Shown here in pieces: positions 33,848 through 42,289 of a stretch of 64,000 nt of DNA. Source of the stretch: Anaerolineales bacterium (lineage in GTDB: Bacteria; Chloroflexota; Anaerolineae; Anaerolineales; UBA11579); assembly GCA_019454165.1 (NCBI GenBank), contig CP075367.1, positions 767,971 to 831,970 of the forward strand, written 5' to 3'. The position numbers and the translations under genes were made by a program. The first letter of the stretch is position 1; each line of letters opens with the position of its first letter. The notes beneath the pieces were generated by a model. The model was not told where the DNA came from. It saw nothing but the letters and a program-made list of their open reading frames with translations, and did no database searches.

Positions 33848-33880
33848 TTAGGAGTCGACTGCTTCGTTACCCACGCCAGT
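33811..33880 (-). pseudogene. tRNA-Arg(CCT)-like remnant, antisense to the folC 3' end
   Basis: The minus strand reads an anticodon loop CTCCTAA (33848-33854), with an imperfect 5-bp stem, a variable region, and a TTCGACT-type T-loop. D-arm-like GC...AGC is visible too. The T-stem and acceptor arms do not pair properly, so it does not look functional. The translation of folC through it (GVEPP) is the usual sign of reading a tRNA backwards. Confidence 0.4.
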
Positions 33881-33892
33881 TTCAGAATTCAA

Positions 33893-33901
33893 TGTGATAA
33901 T
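33893..33901 (+). promoter_or_regulatory. Extended -10 of the Gmad2 lipoprotein gene, leaderless type
   Basis: TGTGATAAT fits TGnTATAAT with one change; its hexamer ends 6 nt before the ATG at 33908. Confidence 0.5.
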
Positions 33902-33907
33902 TATTCA

Positions 33908-34792
33908 ATGAAGCGCATACACATGTTGCTCTCCTCTTTCGTCGTGCTGGCCCTGGCGGCCTGTAACCTGCCGGGCTCATCGCCTGTGCTGCCCACCGCC
34001 ACCAGCATTGACCTCCCGCCGGCCACCGAAACCAGCGCGCCGGCCGCGCCCACGGATGCGCCGGGCGAGCCGACTGCCGAGCCGGGCGATGTGGCCCTCG
34101 AAGCCATCCTGATCGGCAGCCCGGGCTTCGGCTCCACCATCACCTCTCCGGTCACTGTCAGCGGCCAATCCCGCCCCACGTTTGAACAGAACCTTGTGAT
34201 CGCCATCTACGATGAAGCCGGCAACCAGCTGGCCCTCACGCCCACTACCATCGCCGCTGACACCGGCAACCCTGGCCCCTTCTCGGCTGAGCTGAGCTTC
34301 AGCGTGCCGTATGAGCAGGCCGGCCGCATCGCCGTGATGGAGCACAGCGCCATGGATGGCGGCATCGTCCACCTCACCAGCGTCGAAGTGACCCTGCGCC
34401 CCAGCGGCGAAGCCAGTATCCTGCCGCAGCCTGTGACGGGCGAGAACATCGACATCCAATTCCCGCTGCCCAACAGCGTCATCAGCGGCGGCAGCTTCAC
34501 TGTCAGCGGCTTCTCGGAGTACTACTTCGAATCTACGCTGGGTCTGAAGCTGTGCGGCCCGGGCGAGGGCAGCGGCGACCCTGACCCGGTGTGCGGCGAC
34601 AGCAACAATGTGCTCGCCCACACCTTCGCCATGATCGATTCGCCTGACATCGGCATCGCTGGCCCCTTCAGCGGCACGGTCACCTGGTCGGTCTCGGCTG
34701 CGGTGCCTGGCCGGATCGTAGTCTACGCCGAATCGATGCGCGACGGCGGCATCACCCACCTCAGCAGCATCCCTGTGCTCATTCAGCCGTGA
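33908..34792 (+). CDS. Lipoprotein with two Gmad2-like immunoglobulin domains
   Basis: 294 residues. The lipobox is LAAC (Cys near 19), followed by a Pro/Thr/Ala linker (22-60). Two beta-sandwich domains of the Gmad2 type follow (about 65-165 and 175-292): GSTITSPVTVSGQSRPTFEQ with IYDEAGNQLA, then NSVISGGSFTVSGFS. Gmad2 domains occur in spore-germination and cell-surface proteins, but no ligand is known. A GTGA overlap couples it to the SDR gene. Confidence 0.8.
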   Translation: MKRIHMLLSSFVVLALAACNLPGSSPVLPTATSIDLPPATETSAPAAPTDAPGEPTAEPGDVALEAILIGSPGFGSTITSPVTVSGQSRPTFEQNLVIAIYDEAGNQLALTPTTIAADTGNPGPFSAELSFSVPYEQAGRIAVMEHSAMDGGIVHLTSVEVTLRPSGEASILPQPVTGENIDIQFPLPNSVISGGSFTVSGFSEYYFESTLGLKLCGPGEGSGDPDPVCGDSNNVLAHTFAMIDSPDIGIAGPFSGTVTWSVSAAVPGRIVVYAESMRDGGITHLSSIPVLIQP

Positions 34793-35598
34793 GCGTCGAG
34801 CCGCACAAGCCGGTCATCCTGATCACGGGCGCGTCCTCCGGCATCGGCGCGGCCACGGCACGCCTGTTCGCCGCCAATGGCTACCGCGTAGCCCTAGCCG
34901 CCCGCCGCCTGAAGCGCCTGCAGACGCTGCAGGCCGAGCTTGAGGCGGCCGGCGGCGAAGCCCTCGCCATCCAAGCCGATGTTAGCGATGCGGCCTCCAT
35001 CCAGGCGATGGTGCAGCGCACGCTGGAGGCCTACGGCCACATAGACCTGCTCTTCAACAATGCCGGCTTCGGGCGCACCAAGTGGCTCGAGGAGCTTGAC
35101 CCCCAAGACGATATTGCCGCCCAGGTCAACACCAACCTCACCGGCGCCATCCTGGCCGCCCGCGCCGTGCTGCCCAGCATGATGCACCGCCGCGGCGGCC
35201 ACATCATCAACATGAGCTCGGTATCCGGTTGGCTGGCAACGCCTACCTACAGCGTGTATGCGGCCACCAAGTTTGGGCTGCGCGGTTTCAGTGATGCGCT
35301 GCGTCGCGAGGTGGGGGTCTACAACATTCGCGTCTCGGTCATCTACCCGGGCGCGGTGACCACAGACTTCTCAACCCACAGCGGGGCCAGCCGCAAGACG
35401 GCCCTCAGCACCCCCAAGTCGCTGGTGCTCACGCCGGAACAGGTGGCCCAGGCTGTGCTCAGCCTGGCACGCCGCCCGCGCCGCGCCCTCATCATCCCGG
35501 CCATTACCGCGCTGAGCGTGCTCCTGGCCAGCCTCTTCCCCTGGCTGGCGGATTGGGTGCAGGAGCGCATCTTCACCCGCCCCGAGCGCGGGTTTTGA
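34789..35598 (+). CDS. Short-chain dehydrogenase/reductase
   Basis: 269 residues, Rossmann fold, GTG start inside the upstream stop. Cofactor motif TGASSGIG (near 13-20), NNAG at about 90, and the catalytic Ser-Tyr-Lys in MSSVSGWLATPTYSVYAATKFG. The residues RR after strand two (AARRLKRL) favour NADPH. The C-terminus has a hydrophobic segment (ALSVLLASLFPWLADWVQ), found in membrane-associated SDRs. The substrate is unknown. Confidence 0.9.
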   Translation: MSVEPHKPVILITGASSGIGAATARLFAANGYRVALAARRLKRLQTLQAELEAAGGEALAIQADVSDAASIQAMVQRTLEAYGHIDLLFNNAGFGRTKWLEELDPQDDIAAQVNTNLTGAILAARAVLPSMMHRRGGHIINMSSVSGWLATPTYSVYAATKFGLRGFSDALRREVGVYNIRVSVIYPGAVTTDFSTHSGASRKTALSTPKSLVLTPEQVAQAVLSLARRPRRALIIPAITALSVLLASLFPWLADWVQERIFTRPERGF

Positions 35599-35606
35599 CC
35601 CACTAG

Positions 35607-35672
35607 GTCATTCTGACCGGGTTTATGAATCCACACCCGGATCGCCGATGCCTGACCAGGGAAAGAATCCCT
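35607..35672. repeat. TCATTCTGACCGGGTTT...GAATCCCT interspersed element
   Basis: It is closely related to 37787-37853 (same TCATTCTGACCGGGTTT start and GGGAA(A)GAATCCCT end), which flanks the next gene on the other side. Confidence 0.65.
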
Positions 35673-35700
35673 ATTCACTTGTCTTCCACATAGTGCTATT

Positions 35701-35729
35701 TTGTTGGTGCGCACGCCAGCATATATAAT
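35701..35729 (+). promoter_or_regulatory. Promoter of the CASTOR/POLLUX-like gene
   Basis: TATAAT (35724-35729) with TTGTTG (35701-35706) at 17-bp spacing. The predicted leader is about 24 nt, with GAGG at 35752-35755. Confidence 0.55.
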
Positions 35730-35759
35730 GACCCCCAAATTCGCCCTAATTGAGGCTCT

Positions 35760-37667
35760 ATGAAACCGTCATTTGGCGACCGTCTGCGTTACCGCTTTGA
35801 CAACCTGATGTCGCGCGGCGCACCCGCGCTCATCGGGATGCTGTTCGTGGTTTCTCTCCTGGTAGTCGTGCTGGCTGCCGCCATCCTCACCATCGCCGGC
35901 TTCGTGCAAGACGGCGAAATGGATCGCCTCAGCTTCACCGAGGCGGCTTGGCAGAGCCTGATGCGCACCCTCGATTCGGGCACCATGGGCGGCGACACCG
36001 GGGCCGGTTACCGGGCCGTGATGCTGCTGGTCACGCTGGGCGGCATCTTCATCGTCAGCGCCCTGATCGGCGTGCTCAACAATGGCATCGAAAGCAAAAT
36101 AGACGAGCTGCGCAAGGGCCGCTCGCGCGTGCTGGAGTTCGGCCATACCCTGATCCTCGGCTGGTCGCCGCAGATCTTCACCATCCTCAACGAGCTGGTG
36201 CTAGCCAATGAGAATCAAAAGGGCGCCTGCATCGTCATCCTGGCTGATCGTGACAAAGTTGAAATGGAAGACGAGATCCGTGAACGGGTAGACCTGCGCG
36301 GCAACAAGACCCGCATCGTCTGCCGCAGCGGCCAGCCTAATGACCCGGCCGATATCGAGATCGCCAACCCGCAGACCAGCAAATCCATCATCATCCTGCC
36401 ACCGGATACGGCCGACCCGGACGCCGAGGTGATCAAATCCGTGCTGGCCATCACCAACGCCGCCAACCGCCGTCCTGAGCCATATTCCATCAACACCCAG
36501 GTGCGCAACGCCCGCAACCTCAACGTGCTCAAGCTGGTCAGCGAGCAGGACAAACTGCAGGTCGTGCTGATCGGCGATCTGATCTCGCGCCTCGTGGCGC
36601 AGGCCAACCACCAGTCTGGCTTGTCGGTGGTCTACACCGAGCTGATGAACTTTGAGGGCGACGAGATCTATTTCAAAGAAGAGCCGGGCCTGGTGGGCAA
36701 GACCTATGGCGAAGCGTTGCTGGCCTACGAGGAGTCGGCCGTGATGGGCATGCGCTCCGCCGAAGGCAAGATCTGGCTCAACCCGCCGATGGACACTGAG
36801 ATCAAGCCGGGCGATTGCATCTTCGCCCTCTCGTCTGATGACGACACCATCCGGCTCGCCAAGGCCGAGGATGTCGAGATCCAGGATGCGCTGATCCGTA
36901 CCGGCGCGGCGCTTCCGAAGCCCGAACCGGTGCGTACCCTGGTGCTGGGCTGGAACCAGAACGGCTTCACCATCCTGCGTGAGCTGGACCACTACGTCAC
37001 CAAGGGCTCCGAGGTGCGCGTGGTGGCTGATATTAGCGACGCGGTCGCCGACAGTATCCGCAGCCAATCCAACGGGCTGCAGAACCTGAACCTGTATGTC
37101 CTGCAGGGGGATGCGACGGACCGCGGCCTGCTGGATGCGCTGCGGGTGGAGGATTACCACCACGTCATCGTGCTGGCCTACACTGAGCGCGGCGTGCAGC
37201 AGGCGGATGCCCTGACCCTGGTCACGCTGCTGCATCTGCGTGACATCTTCCATCAGGACCAGACGCCCTTTTCTATTGTTAGCGAGGTGCTTGACCTGCG
37301 CAATCGCGAGCTCGCCAAGGTGACCCGCGTGGATGACTTCATCGTCAGCGAGCAGCTCGTCAGTCTGATGATGGCCCAGTTCGCTGAGAACGCCGATCTG
37401 TACGCGGTCTTCGCCGATATCTTCGACCCTGAAGGCGCCGAGGTGTACCTCAAGCCGGCCGACTACTATGTGGAAACCGGACGCCCGGTCAACTTCTACA
37501 CCGTGGTCGAGGCGGCCCGCCGCCGCGGTGAAACCGCCATCGGCTTCCGCCTCGTCGCCGAGTCCAATGACCCGGCCAAGTCTTATGGCGTATACACCAA
37601 TCCCAAGAAGTCGGACTCCGTTATCTTCGGCGATGGGGATAAGGTGATCGTGCTGGCGGAGAGTTAG
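35760..37667 (+). CDS. CASTOR/POLLUX-family ion channel with RCK-type domains
   Basis: 635 residues. Two membrane helices (about 22-48 and 88-112) enclose a pore segment, WQSLMRTLDSGTMGGDTGAGY. Two Rossmann-like TrkA-N/RCK units follow (FGHTLILGWSPQIFTILNEL and VRTLVLGWNQNGFTILRELD). This is the arrangement of plant CASTOR/POLLUX nuclear-envelope channels and their bacterial relatives, gated through the RCK ring. Which ion passes is not evident. It is flanked on both sides by the same repeat family and has its own promoter. Confidence 0.87.
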   Translation: MKPSFGDRLRYRFDNLMSRGAPALIGMLFVVSLLVVVLAAAILTIAGFVQDGEMDRLSFTEAAWQSLMRTLDSGTMGGDTGAGYRAVMLLVTLGGIFIVSALIGVLNNGIESKIDELRKGRSRVLEFGHTLILGWSPQIFTILNELVLANENQKGACIVILADRDKVEMEDEIRERVDLRGNKTRIVCRSGQPNDPADIEIANPQTSKSIIILPPDTADPDAEVIKSVLAITNAANRRPEPYSINTQVRNARNLNVLKLVSEQDKLQVVLIGDLISRLVAQANHQSGLSVVYTELMNFEGDEIYFKEEPGLVGKTYGEALLAYEESAVMGMRSAEGKIWLNPPMDTEIKPGDCIFALSSDDDTIRLAKAEDVEIQDALIRTGAALPKPEPVRTLVLGWNQNGFTILRELDHYVTKGSEVRVVADISDAVADSIRSQSNGLQNLNLYVLQGDATDRGLLDALRVEDYHHVIVLAYTERGVQQADALTLVTLLHLRDIFHQDQTPFSIVSEVLDLRNRELAKVTRVDDFIVSEQLVSLMMAQFAENADLYAVFADIFDPEGAEVYLKPADYYVETGRPVNFYTVVEAARRRGETAIGFRLVAESNDPAKSYGVYTNPKKSDSVIFGDGDKVIVLAES

Positions 37668-37747
37668 CAGCAATCTAGATAGGGCGCAGCATGCTGCGCC
37701 CATCCTGTTGACTTCACGCCTGCTGGCAAGAGTTCAGCATGGACTCA

Positions 37748-37776
37748 GTAGGGGCGGGTCTTAGACCCGCCCCTAC
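37748..37776. repeat. GC-rich interspersed palindrome (copy 3 of 3)
   Basis: 29 bp, identical to 24725-24753. Confidence 0.85.
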
Positions 37777-37925
37777 GACTCCCTGTGTCATTCTGACCGG
37801 GTTTTTGCATCAACACCAGAATCGCCGAACCCAGCTCAGGGAAGAATCCCTGCAGCCATATATATTCGACGTATGGTTCTTTTAGCCCCAAGCAATCTGC
37901 TTTCACCTACGCCGCCTAAACCCAG

Positions 37926-38003
37926 ATTGCTTCGCTACGCTCGCAATGACGAAGTTGCAACAGGTGAAGTCGCCCGTCATTGCTTCGTTGCGCTCGCAAT
38001 GAC
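37926..38003. repeat. Two direct ATTGCTTCG...CGCAATGAC elements
   Basis: Units at 37926-37950 and 37978-38003 share ATTGCTTCG(C/T)(T)(A/G)CGCTCGCAATGAC. Each is a near palindrome. A copy in the opposite orientation is at 61186-61220. Confidence 0.7.
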
Positions 38004-38027
38004 AGAGCTACAACGGGCTGGGCCAAC

Positions 38028-38053
38028 AAAAACGCCCGCGTTGTCCGCGGGCG
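38028..38053 (-). terminator. Terminator of the coiled-coil protein gene
   Basis: On the minus strand, CGCCCGCG/CGCGGGCG forms an 8-bp stem, followed by five T. It lies 30 bp after the stop. Confidence 0.8.
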
Positions 38054-38082
38054 TCCGTAAGCCTTTAAAGACACTACCTCAA

Positions 38083-38583
38083 CTAAACCTGGGTGTTCCC
38101 GCCACCCTGGCGGGCCTGCATCTCCGCCCGCTTCTCTTCCTGCTGCTGCATCACGGCGCGGATGCCGTTGCGCACCTGGTTCAGGACGCGCTCCAGCTCC
38201 ATCTCCAGGCTGGTCAGCGTCTCCACCACATAGTCGTCGGCTTCCTGGCGGGTCGCCTCAGCGTCCAGGTTGGCCTGCTGCACGATCTGGTCGGCGCGGC
38301 TCTCGGCCGCGGCGACCACGGCATCCCGCTCGACCAGGCCGTCGCTCTTCTCGCGCGCCAACTGCAGGGTGCGCTGGGCCTCCTCCTGTGCCTGGGCCAT
38401 CGTGCGGTCGCGCTCGGCGATCAGCTTCTGTGCCTTCTTGACCTCATCCGGGATCGCCACGCGCATCTGGTCGATCAGGTCCAGCATGCGGTCTTCATCC
38501 ACAATGACGTTATTGGTCAGGGGCAGGGGGCGGCTTTCGTTAAAAAGCTCTTCCAGCTTGTCTACGAGTTGAAGAATATCCAT
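38083..38583 (-). CDS. Coiled-coil protein, DivIVA/ATP-synthase-b-like
   Basis: 166 residues, almost wholly helical and rich in Ala, Glu, Gln and Arg. The N-terminal MDILQLVDKLEELFNESRPLPLT with IVDEDRMLDLIDQMRVAIPDEV is followed by one long heptad region (about 45-150). This resembles the small coiled-coil proteins annotated as DivIVA-like or ATPase in this phylum. There is no membrane helix. A structural or septum role is only a guess. Confidence 0.75.
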   Translation of the reverse strand: MDILQLVDKLEELFNESRPLPLTNNVIVDEDRMLDLIDQMRVAIPDEVKKAQKLIAERDRTMAQAQEEAQRTLQLAREKSDGLVERDAVVAAAESRADQIVQQANLDAEATRQEADDYVVETLTSLEMELERVLNQVRNGIRAVMQQQEEKRAEMQARQGGGNTQV

Positions 38584-38678
38584 AGGTTTGTCTTGCCTTA
38601 AGATGCAAGATTTGAGCCTAGCTTATCTGCAAACTGCCGTTTAGGCAACTTGCTGGGATGGTCAAATCCGCCATCCGT

Positions 38679-38842
38679 GTGTCATTCTGAGCCAGCAAGC
38701 GGCTCGTCGCTTGCGCCAGCGAAGAATCCTCGCAGGCGTATTTCAAAAACAAGCCCAGTTTGGAAGAAGGCCAGCAGGGATCCTTCGCTGAGCCGGCTTC
38801 GGCGGTCCGGTGTAGCTGTATACACCCGCTCAGGATGACACA
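38679..38842. repeat. Inverted pair of TCATTCTGA/TCAGGATGACA elements
   Basis: The left unit (38679-38735) contains hairpin CAAGCGGCTCGTCGCTTG. The right unit (38775-38842) ends CGCTCAGGATGACACA. They face each other and fill the 269-bp gap between the coiled-coil gene and coaD. Confidence 0.65.
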
Positions 38843-38852
38843 AGAGAGCGCA

Positions 38853-39380
38853 TCAGTCACGCAGCTGGTTGGCCGGGTACTTCGGCTCGCCGTTGGCGGC
38901 CATCTCGGCGATGCGGTCGGCCAGCGCCTGCTTCACGTGCGGCGGCACCATGCTGCCCACATCGCCGCCCAGCGAGGCCACCTCGCGCACGGTGGTCGAG
39001 GACAGGAAGCTATGCTCCTTGCTGGTGATGAGCGAGACCGTCTCCAGGTCGGGCGCCAGCTGGCGGTTCGCCAAGGCCATGCGGAACTCGTACTCGAAGT
39101 CGGAGAACACGCGCAGCCCGCGCACGATTACCTGGGCCTCGATCTGGCGGCAATAGTCCACCGTGAGGCCGGAGTAGGTGGTGACGATGATCTTCTTCTC
39201 GGCCTTGAAGGTCTCTTTCACCAGCGCTACCCGCGTGTCGGTCGACAGCATCAGGTTCTTCTGCGGCAGTTCGTAGACTGCCACCACGATCTCGTCGAAC
39301 AGCTTGGTGGCGCGCAGGGCAATGTCAATATGCCCGTTGTGGATCGGGTCAAACGTAGCGGGGAACAATGCACGGATCAT
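38853..39380 (-). CDS. coaD: Phosphopantetheine adenylyltransferase
   Basis: 175 residues. It makes dephospho-CoA from 4'-phosphopantetheine and ATP. The nucleotidyltransferase motif is FPATFDPIHNGHIDI (the HxGH at 18-21), and the second motif SFLSSTTVREVASLGGDV is the ISSTxxR loop. RGLRVFSDFEYEFRMALANRQL is typical. It overlaps recG by a single base. Confidence 0.95.
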   Translation of the reverse strand: MIRALFPATFDPIHNGHIDIALRATKLFDEIVVAVYELPQKNLMLSTDTRVALVKETFKAEKKIIVTTYSGLTVDYCRQIEAQVIVRGLRVFSDFEYEFRMALANRQLAPDLETVSLITSKEHSFLSSTTVREVASLGGDVGSMVPPHVKQALADRIAEMAANGEPKYPANQLRD

Positions 39381-41905
39381 TAGCTCAGGTCTCCCTTACC
39401 GTCTCGGGTGTAGTGTATCAAGGCTGCGGCGATCGCAGCGTGCTCCGGCTGGCTTAGATCCGGGTCCGCCGCCAGCAGGCTCTCCGCCTGCCGGCGGGCT
39501 TTGTCGATCAGACGCGTATCCGTCAGCATGGCCAGCTGCAAGTCGCCGAAGCCAGCCTGCGCCATCCCCATGAACTGGCCCGGCCCGCGCTGCTGCAGGT
39601 CGATCTCGGCCAGTTTGAAGCCGTCATGTGTGCGCGCCAGCGCGGTCAGGCGCTCGTTTTCCATCGCATCTTCGCTGTCGGGCACCAGGATGCAGTACGC
39701 CTGGTCGCTGCCGCGGCCTACCCGGCCGCGCAGCTGGTGCAGCTGGGCCAGGCCGAAGCGGTTGGCGCCCTCGATCAGCATGACCGTGGCGTTGGGTACA
39801 TCCACGCCCACTTCGATCACGGTGGTCGAGACCAGCACATCCGTCTTGCCATCCCGGAAGGCGCTCATCACCTTGTCCTTGTCCTCGGCGCTCATGCGGC
39901 CGTGCAGCAAGCCTAATTTTAGTTGGGGAAAGACATCCTTGCTCAGCCGGGCGTGCTCGGCCACTGCGGCCTTGGCCTGCGAAGTTTCGCTCTCCTCGAT
40001 GAGCGGGTAGATGACGAAGGCCTGCCGCCCGGCCGCAGCTTCCTGGCGGATGTAGTTGTAGGCGCGCTCCACCTGGCGCGGCGCCATTACATGCGTGCTG
40101 ACCTGCTGGCGGCCCGGCGGCAGCTCGCCGATCACACTGACGTCAAGGTCGCCGTATAGCGTGAGCGCCAGCGAGCGCGGGATCGGCGTGGCGCTCATCA
40201 CCAGCAAGTGCGGGTTGTTGCCTTTGTTGCGCAGGGCGGCGCGCTGGCCCACGCCGAAGCGGTGCTGCTCGTCAATGACGATCAGCTCGAGCGCATCGAA
40301 GACCACCGGGTCTTCGATGAGCGTGTGCGTGCCGATGATGAGCTTGATGCGCCCATCCGCCAGGCCGGCCTTGATCTCGTCCTTCTCGGCCTTGCTGGTG
40401 GCGCCGATCATCAGGCGGATCTCGTCCGCGGCCAGCGGGCCGCCCTCGCCGGCGAGCAGCTTGCTCAGGCTGGCGTAGTGCTGCTCGGCCAGGATGCTGG
40501 TGGGCGCCATCAGCGCCGCCTGGGCGGCGCCGGCGGCCACCAGCGCCATGCACAGCGCCGCCACCACGGTCTTGCCCGAGCCGACGTCGCCTTGGAGTAA
40601 GCGGTTCATCGGGCGGCCGGAAGCCATATCCGCCAGCAGGTCCGCCAGGGCGGTCTGCTGGGCGGTGGTGAGCGTGTAGGGCAGCCGCGCCGTCTGGGCT
40701 TCCAGCCAGCCGGCCGCCGGGGTGAACTGGCGGGCGGTCTCGCCCTGCCAGATGCGTTTCTGGATCAGCACCGCCAGCTGCAGCAGGAACAGCTCGTTGA
40801 AGGCCAGGCGCAGCTTGGCCGCCTCAAGCTGCTCTTGCGATTCGGGGAAGTGCACCTGCTGCAGCGCATCCGCGTACGGCAGCAGGCCGGCGCTGGCCAA
40901 CAGCCCGGCTGGCAGCATGTCAGGCAGGCGCGGGGCCCAGTAGCTGACCACTTTCTTCATCAAACCGCGCAGCCAGCGCTGGCGGATGTCGGCGGTGAGC
41001 GGATAGACCGGAACGATGCGGTTGGTGTGCTGGGTATCCGCGGCAGCCTCCTCGTCCTCCACCAGCTCCCACTCGGGGCTGCTGAGGGTCAGGCGGCCGA
41101 GGTATTGGTCGATCTTGCCCGAGAGCACGACCTCGTCGCCCTCGCGGAAGTTCTTGAACATCCACGGCTGGTTGAACCAGATGGCGCGCAAGGCGGCCGT
41201 GCCGTCATCCACCACGAGCTCGAAGACCTGCTTGCCGCGCGGCGGCCCGTGGCGGCTCTTGCTCTTGACCGTGCCGATGACCGTGACCACCTGGCCGTAC
41301 TTGAGCTGGCGGATCGGCAGCAGCTGGCTGTAATCGTCGTAGCGGCGCGGGAAGTGATACAGCATGTCGCCCAGGGTGTAGATGCCCAGCTTCTCCAGCC
41401 GCTCGGCGTTGACCGGGCCGACCCCGGTCAGCACCGTGGTGCTGGCGTCCAGGGCAGCCGGCTCACCTTCGATCTTGGCACGCCGCGCCGGCGGCTTGTT
41501 GCGCCGGGCGGCAGGCTTGGGCGCAGGCGCTGCAGCGGGCGTCGGCTCTTCAGCCTTTGTGGGTGCTGATTTTCTTTGTGCCCTTTGTGTCTTTGTGGTT
41601 GCTGTTTTTGTTTTAGCAGCGGCCGCCTTGGCCGCCGGTTTGCGGCCGGCGGCGGGCTTGCCGCCCTGGATCAATACCCAGGTGGCTTTGAGCGCGGCGG
41701 CGCGCTCATCCTCGGCCAGCTGGTCATAGTTGTTCAGGCGCTGCGTGATCTGCGCCACCAGCGCTTCGTCCACGCCCTCGGCGCGGGCATTGCTGGCCCA
41801 TAGCGACAGCATCTTGCCCAGCCCGCCCAGCACGGCGCGGTTGTCGTAGCCGCGCTCGGCTTCGAGACGGAAATACTTCCTCAGGGTGCTGAGGGCGGGA
41901 TGCAT
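39380..41905 (-). CDS. recG: ATP-dependent DNA helicase RecG
   Basis: 841 residues, about 150 longer than usual because of an N-terminal helical domain (1-75) and a low-complexity Ala/Lys/Pro linker (about 80-145). The canonical part then begins: wedge domain GVGPVNAERLEKLGIYTLGDML, Walker A GDVGSGKTVVAA, VIDEQHRFGVGQR and SATPIPRSLALTLYGDLDVS. It remodels stalled forks and Holliday junctions. Part of the linker (TTKTQRAQRK) is encoded by an interspersed repeat in reverse orientation. A TAGAAT box ends 6 nt before the ATG. Confidence 0.94.
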   Translation of the reverse strand: MHPALSTLRKYFRLEAERGYDNRAVLGGLGKMLSLWASNARAEGVDEALVAQITQRLNNYDQLAEDERAAALKATWVLIQGGKPAAGRKPAAKAAAAKTKTATTKTQRAQRKSAPTKAEEPTPAAAPAPKPAARRNKPPARRAKIEGEPAALDASTTVLTGVGPVNAERLEKLGIYTLGDMLYHFPRRYDDYSQLLPIRQLKYGQVVTVIGTVKSKSRHGPPRGKQVFELVVDDGTAALRAIWFNQPWMFKNFREGDEVVLSGKIDQYLGRLTLSSPEWELVEDEEAAADTQHTNRIVPVYPLTADIRQRWLRGLMKKVVSYWAPRLPDMLPAGLLASAGLLPYADALQQVHFPESQEQLEAAKLRLAFNELFLLQLAVLIQKRIWQGETARQFTPAAGWLEAQTARLPYTLTTAQQTALADLLADMASGRPMNRLLQGDVGSGKTVVAALCMALVAAGAAQAALMAPTSILAEQHYASLSKLLAGEGGPLAADEIRLMIGATSKAEKDEIKAGLADGRIKLIIGTHTLIEDPVVFDALELIVIDEQHRFGVGQRAALRNKGNNPHLLVMSATPIPRSLALTLYGDLDVSVIGELPPGRQQVSTHVMAPRQVERAYNYIRQEAAAGRQAFVIYPLIEESETSQAKAAVAEHARLSKDVFPQLKLGLLHGRMSAEDKDKVMSAFRDGKTDVLVSTTVIEVGVDVPNATVMLIEGANRFGLAQLHQLRGRVGRGSDQAYCILVPDSEDAMENERLTALARTHDGFKLAEIDLQQRGPGQFMGMAQAGFGDLQLAMLTDTRLIDKARRQAESLLAADPDLSQPEHAAIAAALIHYTRDGKGDLS
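41571..41600. repeat. Interspersed CACAAAGACACAAAG repeat inside the recG coding sequence
   Basis: The minus-strand copy of AACCACAAAGACACAAAG... is 30 nt and identical to 46467-46496 in an intergenic region. It is read in frame in the recG linker without disrupting it. Confidence 0.9.
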
Positions 41906-41911
41906 TGGGGG

Positions 41912-41917
41912 ATTCTA
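41912..41917 (-). promoter_or_regulatory. -10 box of recG, leaderless type
   Basis: Minus-strand TAGAAT ends 6 nt before the recG ATG; no Shine-Dalgarno is present. Confidence 0.55.
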
Positions 41918-41981
41918 CTGGGAATTGTGGGCGGTTATTGGCAGTGGTTATCAGGAACAAGATTGGGAGTCCTGTTGTCGG

Positions 41982-42260
41982 TCAGAGAGAGCTGGATTCC
42001 ACGGGGATATGTATTTGTTCTACAAACAGCCCCTGCTCTCTCCATTCGGATATTCTTTCAAACTTTCTCGGGGGTACGAGTGTGTCAATGTTCAGAGAGA
42101 GATCAATCTGTTCATGAAGTGCCATCTTTTGCATCTCTGCATGAAGCGTGGGCAAAGAGCCATGCAGATTCGAGAGAAAGACAGCCTGGCTCATCGTAGG
42201 ATCCCACAGCACATACCAATATTGGTTATCTGCTGTGCGAAAGACGTCAAACAATTTCAT
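41982..42260 (-). CDS. Small protein of unknown function (92 residues)
   Basis: An AGGG four bases before the ATG supports the start. Its base composition is far more AT-rich than the surrounding genes, as is that of the upstream glycosylase gene, 29 bp away on the same strand. The residues are balanced (several Trp, His, Phe), unlike a shadow frame. I recognise no domain. It probably entered together with its neighbour. Confidence 0.6.
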   Translation of the reverse strand: MKLFDVFRTADNQYWYVLWDPTMSQAVFLSNLHGSLPTLHAEMQKMALHEQIDLSLNIDTLVPPRKFERISEWREQGLFVEQIHIPVESSSL

Positions 42261-42289
42261 TCAACCCTCTGTGACCACTTGATCGGCAA

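Larger units (their letters stand above)
37668..38027. other. Intergenic repeat cluster downstream of the channel gene
   Basis: At least five repeats: a perfect 20-bp palindrome GGGCGCAGCATGCTGCGCCC (37681-37700), which may act as a transcript end; the 29-bp palindrome 37748-37776; the TCATTCTGACC element 37787-37853; and two ATTGCTTCG...CGCAATGAC units (37926-37950 and 37978-38003). No gene is supported. Confidence 0.7.

Noticed and set aside
33811..33880. Functional tRNA gene
   Set aside because: Acceptor and T stems do not pair, so only a remnant is claimed.
36201..37703. 500-codon antisense frame opposite the channel gene
   Set aside because: Shadow of a strongly recognised gene on the plus strand; composition typical of reverse-strand reading.
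643..38082. CRISPR array
   Set aside because: The repeats are palindromic, scattered and without regular unique spacers; no cas genes.
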